The translations under genes were made by a program, and so were the position numbers. A DNA stretch of 64,000 bases, from assembly GCA_013423325.1 (NCBI GenBank), contig BLJB01000438.1, forward strand, positions 1 to 64,000, read 5' to 3'. Origin of the DNA: Usnea hakonensis. Lineage: Eukaryota; Ascomycota; Lecanoromycetes; Lecanorales; Parmeliaceae. Under the pieces are notes generated by a model. That model saw only the letters and a list, made by a program, of their open reading frames with translations, was not told the origin of the DNA and did not search any database. Each line of letters starts with the position of its first letter. Within the stretch, counting starts at the first letter, position 1. Shown here one piece after another: positions 22,033 through 34,225 of the stretch.

Positions 22033-24130
22033 TCACATAACAACACAACACCCGCACCCCTTGCCCTTTTCCTTGCCCACATCCCCCTCCCGCCCCGCCT
22101 TCTCCGCGTCCCTCCGCGCCAGTTGCTCCCTCTCAAAAGGATCCAGCGGCCGCTGACCGGGTCGGATGTCCGTGATGTTGCCGAGGATGGGACTCGTGAC
22201 GCCCCCGGGCTTGACGCGCGGGATGGGGCTGTAGCCGGCGTGTTGGCCTCGTTCGTCGTCGTCGCCGGCGCCGGCGCCGGTGGCTGGGTTGGCGTTCAAG
22301 CCGCCGCCGATGCTGCTGGCTGCTGGGGGTGGGTTGCGGGAGGGGGGTTGCGTTAGGGGCCATTCGGAGGCTGAGGGTTCTTGCGGGGGTTTTTCGGCTG
22401 CGTCGCTGGTGTGGGGTTGGAGGCCGTTGATTGTGTGTTCGGCCAGCGGGGAGAATTGGCGCGGGAGTTGCGCCGGGGGTTTTTGGTCTTTGATGTATTT
22501 GCGCTGTTGGGCGTCCATGTCCCGCATCCGTTGCTGGGATTCCTTTTGCGCTTGCTCCCACTGCTCTTGCTGTAATCGCTTGGCGTGAGTGGGGAGGAGT
22601 TGCTCTTCGGGTGGTAAGCGCGGATCGGGTTTGTACATGGTGGCTAGCCACGGGGCTTCACCTTCGGGACGGTTCACAGCGGTTGCGGGGCGGGGTTCGA
22701 TACCGGAGCGGGATTTGGGACGTTGGGTACTTGATGGTGTGCGTGGAGAGGCGGCGGTCGTGGTTACGTTGCGGGGCTTATGGCTTAGAGGCGTGGTATC
22801 GAGTCCGGAGCGAGATTTAGGTCGTTGTGGTGAGGAGGTTGTGCGCTGAGGTTTGGAGAGGGTGGATTGGTTGAAAGAGGGGGCATTAGAAGCCGAGGTA
22901 GAGATGTGGGTGGGGATGCTTTCAACGTCGTCGAGGAGGATGGCGCTGCCGACGCTATCGTTGCGACTGCGCACGCGGGAATAGGAGAGACCATTTTCAT
23001 CTCCGTTGCTATAGATGCCGCTTGTGCCTCTTTTTCGAGGGAGAGGGATGTCTCGTTCGATATGTTCTTGTGGTATGGGCATAGGACTTGAGCGTGGTAG
23101 AGGAATGCGAGAGGAGCTTTTCCGTAAGTCGTGCTGTATTTGGCGATGCCCATTCGAGGAGCTGGTATCCGCGTAATTGTTCGCTGCTATCTCTTCTGAT
23201 GTTCTGATGTCATATTCGTTCATCATGACATGCTCCCCTTCGTCATCTTGCTGAATTGGTGATCCTGATCTTATTTCCTTCCGCTCCTCCATGAGCGCTT
23301 TGTCCTTATCGTGATCAGGCGCAATGATATTCCGTTCCTGGCTCTTTTTCTTTTCCCGTCGACTCCTCGATCTACTAGTTGTAGATTTCTGTCGTTGTGG
23401 TGGCAGTTGAATCCCAGCCTCTTGCATCTCATGGCTTTCAATCATTGCGAGCTTGTCTCTGTGTATCCACCTTGATCGTTCGGGGTCCTCATCTTCCAGG
23501 AACGGCTCTTCATGCGCCAGCACTCGATCTGTTCTGTCCATACTCCCTCTCAAGCTACTTTCGCCTAGACTTCTGGGTTTGCTATATAGATCCAACAGGC
23601 TGTCTGCTTCGCTGCCGCTTCTGCTCGCATTCAAATCTGGCCGACTACCGAGTTTGGGAGGTGGCGAGAGATAAGAGGGGTCCAGGCCTGCACCTGACCT
23701 TGGTTGGCTATATTTACCACTTGCATATCCCTGTCCACGCTTTTCTGGCGTTTCGGGCTGGTTGCGTGCTGGTGAAATACCATTAGACTTCGGCGGTGAG
23801 GGAGGATTAAAATTGAGCTTTTCCTGTGCGGGCTGTTTGTGTGTGAAATTGATGTTCGTGGGGGGCAGGCCAGTCTGTGTGCGTCATGAATTAGTCTGAA
23901 AGGGTAGACAATTGACATGGCGACGGTGGAAGAATGCGGGCTGGAGGCACATATTGCCGTGGACATTGTATGTCAGGAAGGGAAATAGATAGATGGGGGT
24001 AGTCAAAAGTGGGCAGGCTCACCTCTTGGTTGACTGAGGTGCCAGACTCCCATGGACTCGGCTCCCTTTCTTGCGATCTGTTCATACTTCCCATTTGATC
24101 TTTGGGTAGCGTTCCCAAGATTGCAGCCAT
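22033..24130 (-). CDS. TeaR/Mod5-like prenylated cell-end polarity protein
   Basis: Long, mostly disordered Ser/Arg/Pro-rich protein that ends in a lipid-anchor signal. Model: complement(join(22033..23874,24023..24130)), 649 residues, one 148-nt intron. The C-terminus KGCGCCVVM is a CaaX box (CVVM, farnesyl-type) with extra cysteines suited to palmitoylation. A conserved block WLATMYKPDPRLPPEEQLLP, followed by a Gln/Glu-rich helix, precedes it. These traits match TeaR of Aspergillus and Mod5 of fission yeast, prenylated plasma-membrane receptors that anchor Tea1/TeaA at growing tips. The repeated motif RPKSRSG occurs twice (SPQRPKSRSGLD and STQRPKSRSGIE). The start MAAILGTLPKDQMGSM is the only ATG fitting the splice frame. 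Functional name is inference; the CaaX box is seen. Confidence 0.7.
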
Positions 24131-24884
24131 TATTGCTGCTTTCGGTACCGGCTCTCAGGTCAAATTGGGGTCCTCAATCCTCCTCTCTCTAGGCGCTGAA
24201 GTTCTTAGCAATCGGACCACAGAACTTCTGTCCAACCCCCGACTTCTTAGGTGTCGCATATGAACTCTTTTCTTCTCAGACCAATTGGTAGTTTGTTGAC
24301 CGTATAGTTCGTGTAGCTGATTTTTCTAGCCAAGATTGAGGAGGTGGGGGGGTTGAGGGGGGGGTTTGGGAATAGACCATGGGAATTGTACAACAAGAGA
24401 GATATGATCAGAATGGTTCCACCAGCAGGTCGAGTAATTTTTGCAAGAGGACCAGCCGTGCAAGATGTAAGAACCTGAGGAGAAGATTGTGTACAGGGAA
24501 GGAAAAGGAAAAGGTAGCAAAGGGGGAAGTAAAGTGATTGATCTTGTATACATGTACTTTACTTTATCTTTTGTCTTTTTTGGCAGCGCTTTCAGCCATG
24601 TGATTTCCTCCAATCACTCGCCTTCGGGATCTACACTCACCAAACTCCCCGAAGCGTTCAGCCCTATCACCACATATTTCTTATATACCTTCCCTTCCCA
24701 TTGCCAATAGCCAATAGCTTCGCCAGCTCAATTCAACTAAACTCAACTCGCGAACATTGGTGCATATCTCATGCTAATCATGGTAGCGAGAATTTCGTTG
24801 ATTAAATTGCTTGTCTAGGTCTATAAATACCCCAGTATATGACGATACCCCTCCAACTCCAGCGCTAGTGTCAACATAAAATCG
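24131..24884. other. intergenic between TeaR-like and LMBR1 genes
   Basis: Promoter side of the TeaR-like gene and 3' flank of the LMBR1-family gene, both on the minus strand. Short C/G-rich tracts near 24343-24367. No gene is seen. Confidence 0.5.
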
Positions 24885-27072
24885 TTAAAGGCGTACTCGG
24901 CCATCAGAAGGTCTTCCACCAAACCATCTCCCCAAGCCCCTGCCAGACTCGGCTCTCCCACTACCTTCATTGTTCCCGTCTACTCCACCCATCCACTTTG
25001 GCCGTTTGCCCAAGTCTGTAAGCCACTCAGGTCTTTCCACGTTGTCAATGGTATTCTTGACTCGGTGCGCGAAACCTTGAAATACATTCTCGTCTTCTTC
25101 CTCTGCAGCTGCCGTCGCATCTGCAAGCCTTTGAGCTTGCCGCTCTTGAAAGGTTGATTGTCTGACAACACTAGGACGGGAGCTTTGAGCTGGGGGAATG
25201 TGATTGGGATTCTGTTGATGCCCTGCCCTTATCGGGCTCTGAACCCCAGAAGGTAACGGCGAGAATGACCCGTCTGAATTGCCCGCGAGGCCAAGTCGCG
25301 ATGCGCCCTCCAACTCTCGGTCGATGAGCTCTTTGCCCTCTCTCCACCCTCCTGTGCCATATGCGGATGGATTTCCCTCATCGTCATCTCCAATAATGCC
25401 AAAGCCAAAGACGTTTTTCACGCGTCCATAGAGATCGAACAAAGTGGCACAAACGGGTATCAAGATGAAGATTGGGAAGAAATAGTCAAATCCAGCCCCA
25501 AGAGGCGTAAGGTTGATCAGTCGACCAAGAAAGTGGTAGAAGGTGGTCTTTCTATGCACGTCTGGAGGGAAAAATGTCAAAAAGTTATAGGCCAACGGTA
25601 CCGTGAGCTTCGCTATCTGCCCAGAATACCACGTAGCGCTTTCTCCGTAAGTGTTTCTCCGTACGAGAGCGCGATTGCCCCAGATCTTGATATCGCTAAA
25701 GCTTGCGAGGGTAGCCATGGACATGTAGAGTAGCCACATCGAAGCAATGACCTGACCTCCAAAGCCGACTTCATTGACGTGCGCTTTGCTGTGTGAAAGG
25801 ATGGTAAGACTGATGATTGAAAGCTTTGGGGCCACATATTTGACAAGCTCAGACCAGACGATACATACGGAAGCCAGGGAAAAAATGGCTCCGTGCGCAA
25901 TTCTGATGCCAGGTGCAACCTGAGCGTACAGCAAGTAGCGGGTGTATGGTGTCAACCAATTCCGACGCTCAAACCAGGAGGAATGTGGCGAGGCTTTACC
26001 GAACTCTAGTTTTTTCGAAGCACGGGCATCAACAATCGCTTGAGTATCTACCGCTTCCTGTATAAGGCGATCCCAAGCCTCTACAAAGCGAGCACGCTTA
26101 TGACGAGCACGGGTCAGCTTCCTGGTTAGTTCAGCGAGGTAGCGATCAGTAAGTACTGCAGGCAGGGCAGGTGCCGGCACAGTGGATGCAGTGGATAGGA
26201 TACGGGAGTCGGGCAATCTCGAAGCATCGGAAATCTCTTCAATCCATTCCTCGTGGTCTCTCGAAACGGCATTCTTCCGCTTCCGGAGCTGGGTGAGTTG
26301 GGCTTCCAAGTCTTCGAGTTCCGTTGTTGCGTCCGAGAGGCGATCGTTCACCGTAGGGGCCTGACTTTGTATTCTTTTCAACCTCCCCTCCACATCTGCA
26401 TTACGGAAGAGCCTTCGGGGTACAGCGACCAAGCCGTGACCCATCAAGTATATCGCCATGACCAAGCCCCAGCAGTAGGCCAATCTGGCGTCCTGTCAGC
26501 TTTGCTACCCGTATCCACCGCTCATGGGAGCAACCCACGCCATGACCAATGACTTGACCGAGCCTCCTGCAAATCCATTTTGTAGAAAAACGTAAATGCC
26601 ACCTGCTGCAGCGCAAGCTATGACGATGAGCTGATAGCGCGCATTCGATCTGAGAGAGTATATGAGGCGGTCCTTGGGTGTTCGGTAGCCGGAGTCAATG
26701 TATTCACCGAGGAGAGGCAAGATGAGCCTGAAGAGGTCAGTGTACGCTTAAACATTGGAAGGCTTGATGATGGCAGTACCATGTGAGGGCGAAAGTGAGC
26801 CAGTAGGTCAATCGCCATGCCACGAGGCGAACACCTTCAGGCAGCCATATGCCGCGCAAAGCCTCTTCATCTGGCCTGGAGCTGGAAGCGAGATCGATGG
26901 GAACGAGGAGTATGATACTAATGGGGAGGGTGAGGGAAAGAAAAATGGGAAGGATGAGGTAGGCCGGAGTTGTTCGGAGAGGCAGGAAATGGCGGAGAAG
27001 AAGGAGAACGAAGATGGAGATGAATGCGAGGGCCAAGAGAGCGAAAGCGTCTGATCCTATCGAAGATTTCAT
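24885..27072 (-). CDS. LMBR1-family multi-pass membrane protein (LMBRD2-like)
   Basis: Nine-or-so-helix membrane protein of the LMBR1/limb-region family, LMBRD2 branch; its biochemical role in fungi is unclear. Model: complement(join(24885..26484,26539..26727,26780..27072)), 693 residues; introns are 54 and 52 nt. The donor after GTCATGGC (GTGGGT) is chosen because it gives LAYCWGLVMAIYLMGHGLV in frame. Hydrophobic helices: AFALLALAFISIFVLLLL, YLILPIFLSLTLPISIILL, then one in exon 2, followed by a coiled coil (about 185-245, TTELEDLEAQLTQLRKRK). More helices lie around YLLYAQVAPGIRIAHGAIF, VIASMWLLYMSMATL and FFPIFILIPVCATLFDLYG. The C-terminal 150 residues are soluble and Ser/Gly/Glu-rich. 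The start is the first ATG, with only TTG upstream. Confidence 0.88.
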
Positions 27073-28333
27073 GCTCTGGGTTTTAATTCGATGGAAAGAA
27101 AACCCTTGATTTAAAGAGTCTGACAATTTAACAACAATGTTAAACGAACAAGCAGAAGAAGAACAAGTGTCAGCATGAATAGAGAGTATGATGTAGCAGA
27201 AAGAGGATCCCGGCCCAAGCAGTGCCTGATTTGTTTTTTCCTCTTGGGACGTTCAGTGATGTTAACCAATGATATTTATTACATTTAGGTTGCCCTAGGG
27301 CCTAAGGCAGCCTAAGAATTACTCTACTCGTACCTTATCTCTAGGCACGTCTTAGGCTGCTCTAGAGACTTTTCTTTTGGGCGGGCCGAGACATGATCGG
27401 CGCAGGCTCTGGTATCTGCTTGTCTTTCCAATCTCCTAAAGTATTTTATTTTCACGCTCGTACTTACCATCATAAAATTAAAGGGCATCCATACGATAAA
27501 TAATACAATAATACAATGCAGCAATAAAAAGAACAATTCTTTATAGAGTAACACTCTCATACCTCGCCTTTACACACTTGATCACTTGTACGGAGTAAAT
27601 CTATTCTTGTTTGCCTCGGCTTATTCATCCATTTCCCCGCCAGTGAAAAGTGAATGATACTTAGTGACTAGGTACGGAGTACGAGAGCGTGTCTCTCCCT
27701 TGATCCATTCCGATTGGTCTTACCCAGAGCCCCATCAGGATCCTACTCTTCTTCAGCTGACATTCTCCTCAACTCCATCAGTCATACTCTATCCTCCTAC
27801 GAACCTCCCCCTCTCCTCCCATCAACCCTTCCTTCAACACGCCACCGCTCCCTCGAAGCCTCCAAAGAAGACACAGAGATGCCGTTTGCCCGCTCTCAAT
27901 ATCCTTTCTCCTACCGTCTGGCTTTTTAGAAGCATCATCTCCGTTGCCGCTGCTTCACCATTTCAGCGGTCCCACGAGGCTTCTATTCGCCTTTTGCCTC
28001 ATTCCTACCTCACCCACCTTCTCCGCATTCACTCCTCCTTCTCATCGAGATCTCCGACCCACGCCGGTCCCTGTGTCATACTCCTCTACCTCGACGTTCC
28101 GCCTCCTCTATGACCATCACATACCACTCAAGATCGCAGCAACTCGAGTGCCCGACTTTTAGCCTAGCCTGTTGGAGCAGAGGTCACTTACCGCTTCCGG
28201 GAAAAATAAAGGTCAACGAAGGGCCTAGGTGAATAGATAATTTTGCTTGAGTTGACTGGCATCGATCACTTTTCTAGCTACTTTGCCCCATCTCTCTTCA
28301 TCCAACCGATAGTACGCATTGGGTTACGCCAAA
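27073..28333. other. divergent intergenic region, LMBR1/MED15
   Basis: About 1.26 kb holding two promoters and the pyrimidine-rich leader of MED15 (about 27690-28110). TACGGAGTA occurs at 27588-27597 and 27671-27680. Long but featureless + strand frames here reflect the C/T-rich composition. No gene is called. Confidence 0.5.
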
Positions 28334-31300
28334 ATGAATCAGCAGGTCAATTTCCAGAACCCGGGGGTGCCTCGACCCCCTCAACAAGGCAATCCGCAGC
28401 CGGGAGGCATGCAACGAAATGGTGGTGCATCTTCAGACATCCGTGCACATATACTGAAAGAATTGAGCAAATTTCCAGCTCCAGTTGGATGGCAGCAAAC
28501 TGTGCCTCCAACATATCGTATTGCCATCATACAGCAGATGTATGTTTTTTAGCTGAAGCTGATTGCGAGCGTCTCGTTAACACCAACTCTCCTAGAATTA
28601 CACAGCTCAGCCTGGTCAAGCCAGAATATACTTTGGCCAAGACGTTCAACATAGCGACGTCTTTCGAAAGGGATCAATTTGATCGAGCTCAAGATAGGGT
28701 GCGTCATCGGCGTGAGAGTGGAATCATCGACTAACAAATTTTGTAGACTGCCTACGAAACCCAATGCCGAATGCAGTTGAAAAGGATCCACGACACTCGC
28801 CAGAGCCAGGCAGAGCAGCAGCAGCAATTCATGAACCCTCAACAACCTCAGATTGCGATGATGCAACAGCAAATGGCCTTGCAAGGGATGGGTCAGAATC
28901 AATTCCAACAGCAATCGTATCCTACCCCCCAGCAGACCCATATGCAAAACCTTGGGAATCCAATGCAGCACCATGCTCCCCAGAGTCAAAGACCAGTGCA
29001 GTCAATGAATCCAATAGAAATGCAAAAACACATGGCGAACGGACCGCCAGTGCCAAATATGAATCAACGTGCGCTGCAAACCCAGGGACAATCACAATTC
29101 AGCCCACAGGAACAGGCGCAAATCATGCAAATGGCGGAGCACATGGCACAAAACGTGACTCAAGAGCAGATGCAAAATGTTCAAAGGCTGATAATGAGCT
29201 TACCAGTGGAGCAGCGGCAACTAATGCAAAGCCAAGGCATAAACCCTGCACACGCCGTCTTTCGCCAGCATGCTGTTCGGAAGTTTGTACAAGAAAGGAC
29301 TCTTCAGCAACAGAGGGCTGCTCAAGGCACCCACCCTCTAGATAGAGGAGGTGCCGTGAGTCAGCAAGGCCGTCCTCCTTCTCAAATCCCCATGCACCCA
29401 GGCCAACCACTCCCACCGCAAGCAACGCCGCAACATCATGAACCGTCATTCGACCAGTTTTTGGGACAACAGCAGGAGGCTCTTCGACATCAAGAAGCTG
29501 GTCAAGTCGTCGTCCCCGCAAGTCAGGGAGCTCCACCTCAGGTTCGAGGAACAGCACATCCTCAACAGCAGGGTCAATTCGGTGCGAGACCAGTGCAGCC
29601 TCCCCATAATTTTCAGCAACAGCCTCCCGCAGTCTGGAGCACCCCTCAGGGTCAACACCAGAACATTCCACCGACAACTCAACCACAGATACCCCCACAG
29701 ACTCCCAATGTTGCCAACATACCCGGACAGACCCCGCAGCAGCAAGCATTACAAGGGCAGCTCGGCGGTCTTGACAATAGTCGTGCGCAGCGGACACCAC
29801 AACAAAATCCCAACATGCCGACGCTCAATCGGCCGCTCAATCCTCCAAGCCAGGCACAGAATGCTCAGAGACAAGGCCAGCCTAATCCAAAGACCGGTGC
29901 ATTGAATGTTCCGAGTGGTCAACAGGCTGGTGTTGTTAATGGTCAGCCCAACGTAGGGCAGGCACCAGTACCCCCAAATGTGCAGAAGTTCCACAAGTAT
30001 GTATCTAGCATGCCAGAGCCTCAAAGGACAGCTTTCCTCATAGAATTGAAAAAGAGACAAGAGGGAAAAAGAGCCGAAAACGTCCAAAATGCCGCCCAAT
30101 CTGGTCCTTTGGGTGCACCGGTGGCTCCAATGGGTGGCCAAGGGACTAAAGCGCAATCAACACCAAAGCCAAACCCGAGTATTGCTCAACCTCCGCCGAA
30201 TCCCGTGAATAGACCCAATGGTCAAGCCCAGGTATCGCAGCAACCAGGGCCGCCAAATGAAGCTCGCAACCCGCAGCAAAAGTTTGCCCCGATTGCATTG
30301 GACCAGAACACAACCCGCATGATGGACGTAGTCGACTTTCCGCGAAGTCTTCTCAGCGTCGCCGGCGCGAATGCAAAGGTTCCTGAACAAATTAAAAATT
30401 GGGGGCAACTCAAGCAATGGGTGCATCAAAATTCACAGATCTTGCCTGCAGACAGTCTCCAAAAGATTGTGGGGTTGCAGAGTATCGTCTATCAACAAAA
30501 AGTTGCGCAAAACCATCAGCAGAGGGACGCCTTGAACCAAGGACAGTCCCAGGGCAACCCCCGGCCTACACAGCCTGGCGTAGCCCCAAACAGCAGCCAA
30601 GCTCCCATGCGAGGTTCTACAGCACAGGTACAAAACTCTTCGATGCCGGTTCTGCCGCCACCAACGATGCATGAAGTAACGGCTGCACGAGCTCAGTTAC
30701 CCGCTGAAGTGAAAGGAGTCAGCGACGACCAGCTCCGACAAATGATCTTGCATAAACGACAACAGGCGTATATGAAAGCTATGCAAGGTCAATCAAATCT
30801 TACTCTCCAGCAACAGCAGCTGCAGCATCAGCAGCAGCAGCAATACCAGAACTTGATTCGAAAACAACAATCACAAGGCTCACTGCAACCAAATCCCCCC
30901 GGCCAATCAACAACGGTCCAACGCGGCCAGAATCAGCAACCTCAGCCTGGGCAGCAGTGGCCACAAACTCAGGCCGCTCAAAGAGTAAACCAGTCGAATG
31001 CGCAGCAAGCGAAGCTCCCCCAGACAGGTCGATCTGTACCTCAAGCATCGGGGCCACAACCCAATCAGAAGGGTGGTAGGCGTCCCAACACTAGCGACGA
31101 TGTGGTTGAAGTCCCGGATCCGAAACTATCTCAGCAACCAATCCGTCCACCAAACATCAAGCCACCTCAACCTCAGCTTCAGCCTCCGGTAAATAATGCA
31201 TCGTCACAGATGACACTGGAAAAGTATAACTCCCTCACTCCTGAGCAAAAGGCTCGTTTCCCGGATGCGCGACGTCTCCAGATAGAGGCTGCTCAGCGTG

Positions 31301-33064
31301 CTCGCCCCGGCCAGAGCGTTCAGGGACAAAATCTTGCAGAAGCTGTGAATCAGAACGTTGTATCAAATCCCGGACGAGACGTACGAGTAAACCAACTGAA
31401 GAGCGAAGTGATGAGAAACATAAAACCTCGGCAACTTGTTCCTATGAGCCCGAACACAAGAGCGCGGATGATCGAGAAGTTGAAGACCGCAGGTGTCATG
31501 TCACAACGTCTTGAACACTCTCTTCCACTATACCTGAGTCTGTCGAAAGATGAAGAGAAGACCAAAGACTTACTTAGTTCGGTATGTAAACATATCGAAA
31601 TCTTGGAATATGAAAACTGACTGTGACTAGCGCATCGCTGTGCAGCAACAACTCAAAGAGACACAGTCGGGCGACACAAACCCAGTGGACAATTTCACCA
31701 TGAGTTTAGAGGAACTGGAATCCATACAGACCAAGCTACACAAATACTTTCAATTCATGATGTCGGAGGTGGCACCTGGTGGAAATCCACCGCAACAGCA
31801 ACTGAGTGCTGCAAATCTCCAATCCCACCAATCACAGCAAGAAGCGCTTAACATTAAGGCAAGGCTCCAAAAAACTCATGCCAACAATAGCAACCGACCA
31901 CCTTCTGCACCAACGTCATCGCAGCCACCATTTCCAATCGGTGGTCAGCCTCCTCACGAGATTTCACAATTCAGCGTCAAAAACGAACTCACCCAAGACA
32001 AACTGGTCCTCCCTGCCACAAAGAAAAGAAAGAACAATGTTGCTAGTCCATCAATGTCGTTGCAGGCGCCGACTCCTGCAAAGGTCGACTCTCCAGATGC
32101 CCAACGTATACCCGCCGTACATCACTTAATCAAGTGTCCTGTGGCACAGTGTGAGACTATCACAGCTGGCTTCTCAAGTAACGCTGATCTAGAAAAACAC
32201 ATTGCAGATTCTCATGAGCCAGTCATCAAAGATCCCCTTGACGCTGCTGCATATGCGATTGAGAGTATGCGATTAGCACTAAACTTGGACCAGAATGGAA
32301 GGTCTAAGCCAATACAAGAACCAAGGGTGGAGCCGATGCAAGCGCAGGCCATGAAAACTTCATTGTCAGCTCAGGGTCAAAACACTGGCAAGCAGGAGGC
32401 TGCGACACCAATGAGCCGAAATCCAACCCAGACGGGGCCTTCACCATTGTCTAACCAGTTGAAGACCCCGCAGACTGCAACAAATATGAAAACACCAGCT
32501 TCAGAGGCAAAATCAATCGGCAAAGACATCAAAGCGACTGTTCCGGCGACGTCACAATCGGCCGCAGCTCCTGACCCATGGGCCAACAGTCACGTCAAGC
32601 CTGAATGGTTCAAACAAGTCTTCTCAGGAGTTGCCGACCTCAACCGCCCAGTCTCTGATGACTTCATCGTCGACTGGCTCGAGCGCAACCCCCTCACTCC
32701 GTCCACAACCCCATCCAGCGGGATCCTGTCGAAAGGCAGCCCACACAAGAGCGATATCAGCGCAAGTGACACCCTCAATATCAATGTCAATGCCGATGAT
32801 TGGCTTCCGCCTGAATGGTTCGATGATGGCTTGCCAAGTGACATGGCCGCCTTGGAAGTTGGTGACTTGATGGATATGGACTGGGATGCCACCTTTGGAA
32901 AGCCCGACGAGGGGGTAGATGGAGAAGAAGGGGAAGAGGTACTGGCGAAGGGCAAGAGAAGGAGAGAGCGCGACCCTCTGGAGCCGAGTGAAGAGTGGTT
33001 GAAGGCGTGGGCGCCGGAGAAATATGAGGAGATGAAGAAAAAGGAGACGGAAAGGAGACGATAG
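28334..33064 (+). CDS. MED15: Mediator subunit 15 (Gal11) with KIX-like domain
   Basis: Tail-module Mediator subunit that binds transcription activators. Model: join(28334..28539,28596..28698,28747..31581,31631..33064), 1525 residues; introns are 56, 48 and 49 nt. A KIX-like three-helix domain covers about residues 35-110: DIRAHILKELSKFPAPVGWQ, YRIAIIQQIITQLSLVKPEY, and after the third exon start TAYETQCRMQLKRI. The centre is a long Gln/Pro/Asn-rich low-complexity region with polyglutamine runs and no predicted fold. A Cys-x4-Cys...His-x4-His cluster (KCPVAQC to HIADSH, about residues 1214-1240) looks like a C2H2 zinc finger. The C-terminus has a conserved NDWL-like acidic part (VNADDWLPPEWFDD) and a charged end. 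It is one of two Mediator genes in the window. Confidence 0.88.
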
Positions 33065-33640
33065 GTACGGGTGCGAGAAGGTGCAAGACTGTGGATTCCG
33101 CAACAGGACTGTGTCTCGGTCCTGGTTTCTGTCGCTTCTGACACTTCAACTCCATCACACATTTTGGGACCATAGCGATGGCGCTTGGGGTGGAGTGGGG
33201 AGGATGCTCGAGATCAATGTGTCCTTGACCTTTCTTGCATATGTGGGGTTTTCTGGGATTTTATGCTGCAACTTGCATGGTTGGACATGTCCGAGACAGA
33301 GATTTCTTTTTAAGTACGGCATACGGGTATTTCATAGATGGGGATTTTCATAGAGCGTTACTTATTTATCAACAATTGAAAAGTATCACAATTAGACTGT
33401 GTTCTTGTTGTATCGTGTCGGTCGAGCTAGAGTAGATTCATCTTTTTTTTTGCACACGCGCTCCTCAGACAGCAGGTTACTTACTTACTTATATACTTTG
33501 TTGTACATTCCCCTCGGATTCCACGTACGTCTACTTCCGTACTCCTTCTCCTACTCCTACCACCCATCATAGAGGTCAGGTCAGGTCTTTGTACAAATCA
33601 TACACAAGCTCAATTGCAGGCCGAAAAATTCGTCGTGATT

Positions 33641-33664
33641 GTCTGTCTGTCTGTCTGTCTGTCT
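33641..33664. repeat. (GTCT)x6 microsatellite
   Basis: Six exact copies of GTCT in the 3' flank of MED15. Confidence 0.95.
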
Positions 33665-33735
33665 TATGAAGTATCCTCACACTCTCTACATCTAACTAAC
33701 GTAGCAGCCAGCCTTGTGCATCAGCCAGCACACCT

Positions 33736-33765
33736 CCCTTCCCTTCCCTTCCCTTCCCTTCCCTT
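33736..33765. repeat. (CCCTT)n microsatellite
   Basis: About six copies of TCCCT/CCCTT in the MED15/transporter convergent gap. Confidence 0.9.
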
Positions 33766-34225
33766 CTCTACAATAAGCGTCCCTCCCTGCGCTACGATTG
33801 GAATTAGAGGGTTGTGAGTGAGTGCAGCTAGGTATGTTGTAGCTAATTTTGAACGCATTACGTGGCCAATGATTTCGGAGTTCTTGGGTCTCGCGTTTGG
33901 GTGTTGGATGCTCTGACTTGCGTGCGATCGTCGGTTTTTCCTCTCATGTTTGGATTGGATTTTTTTTCTCTCTTGGTTTCAAGGAAGATGGCGGTTTGCA
34001 TCTGATGTTTTATTTCTTGGGATTGTTTGGACGGCTTTAGTATGTGGTAGTCAGGCGGGGGGATTTTTGATGCTTCGGCTGTTGGGCAGTCGTTGCTCCT
34101 GGAGTGATAAGTGGGGAGATAGCACGGCTTGCACAAATGAGCGAGGAAGCGTCGGGGTCAGGTATGGCGAGGAAACACCAGACGGTCAAGAACGTGCCGG
34201 GCTTTCGGGGGGCGGCCGTGAGCTA

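Larger units (their letters stand above)
33065..34225. other. convergent intergenic region, MED15/SLC35F6-like
   Basis: 3' flanks of two convergent genes. Two short microsatellites lie here (GTCT and CCCTT). No gene is recognised. Confidence 0.6.

Noticed and set aside
29123..29800. Long frames antisense to MED15
   Set aside because: Caused by the low-complexity Gln codons; no start context or domain.
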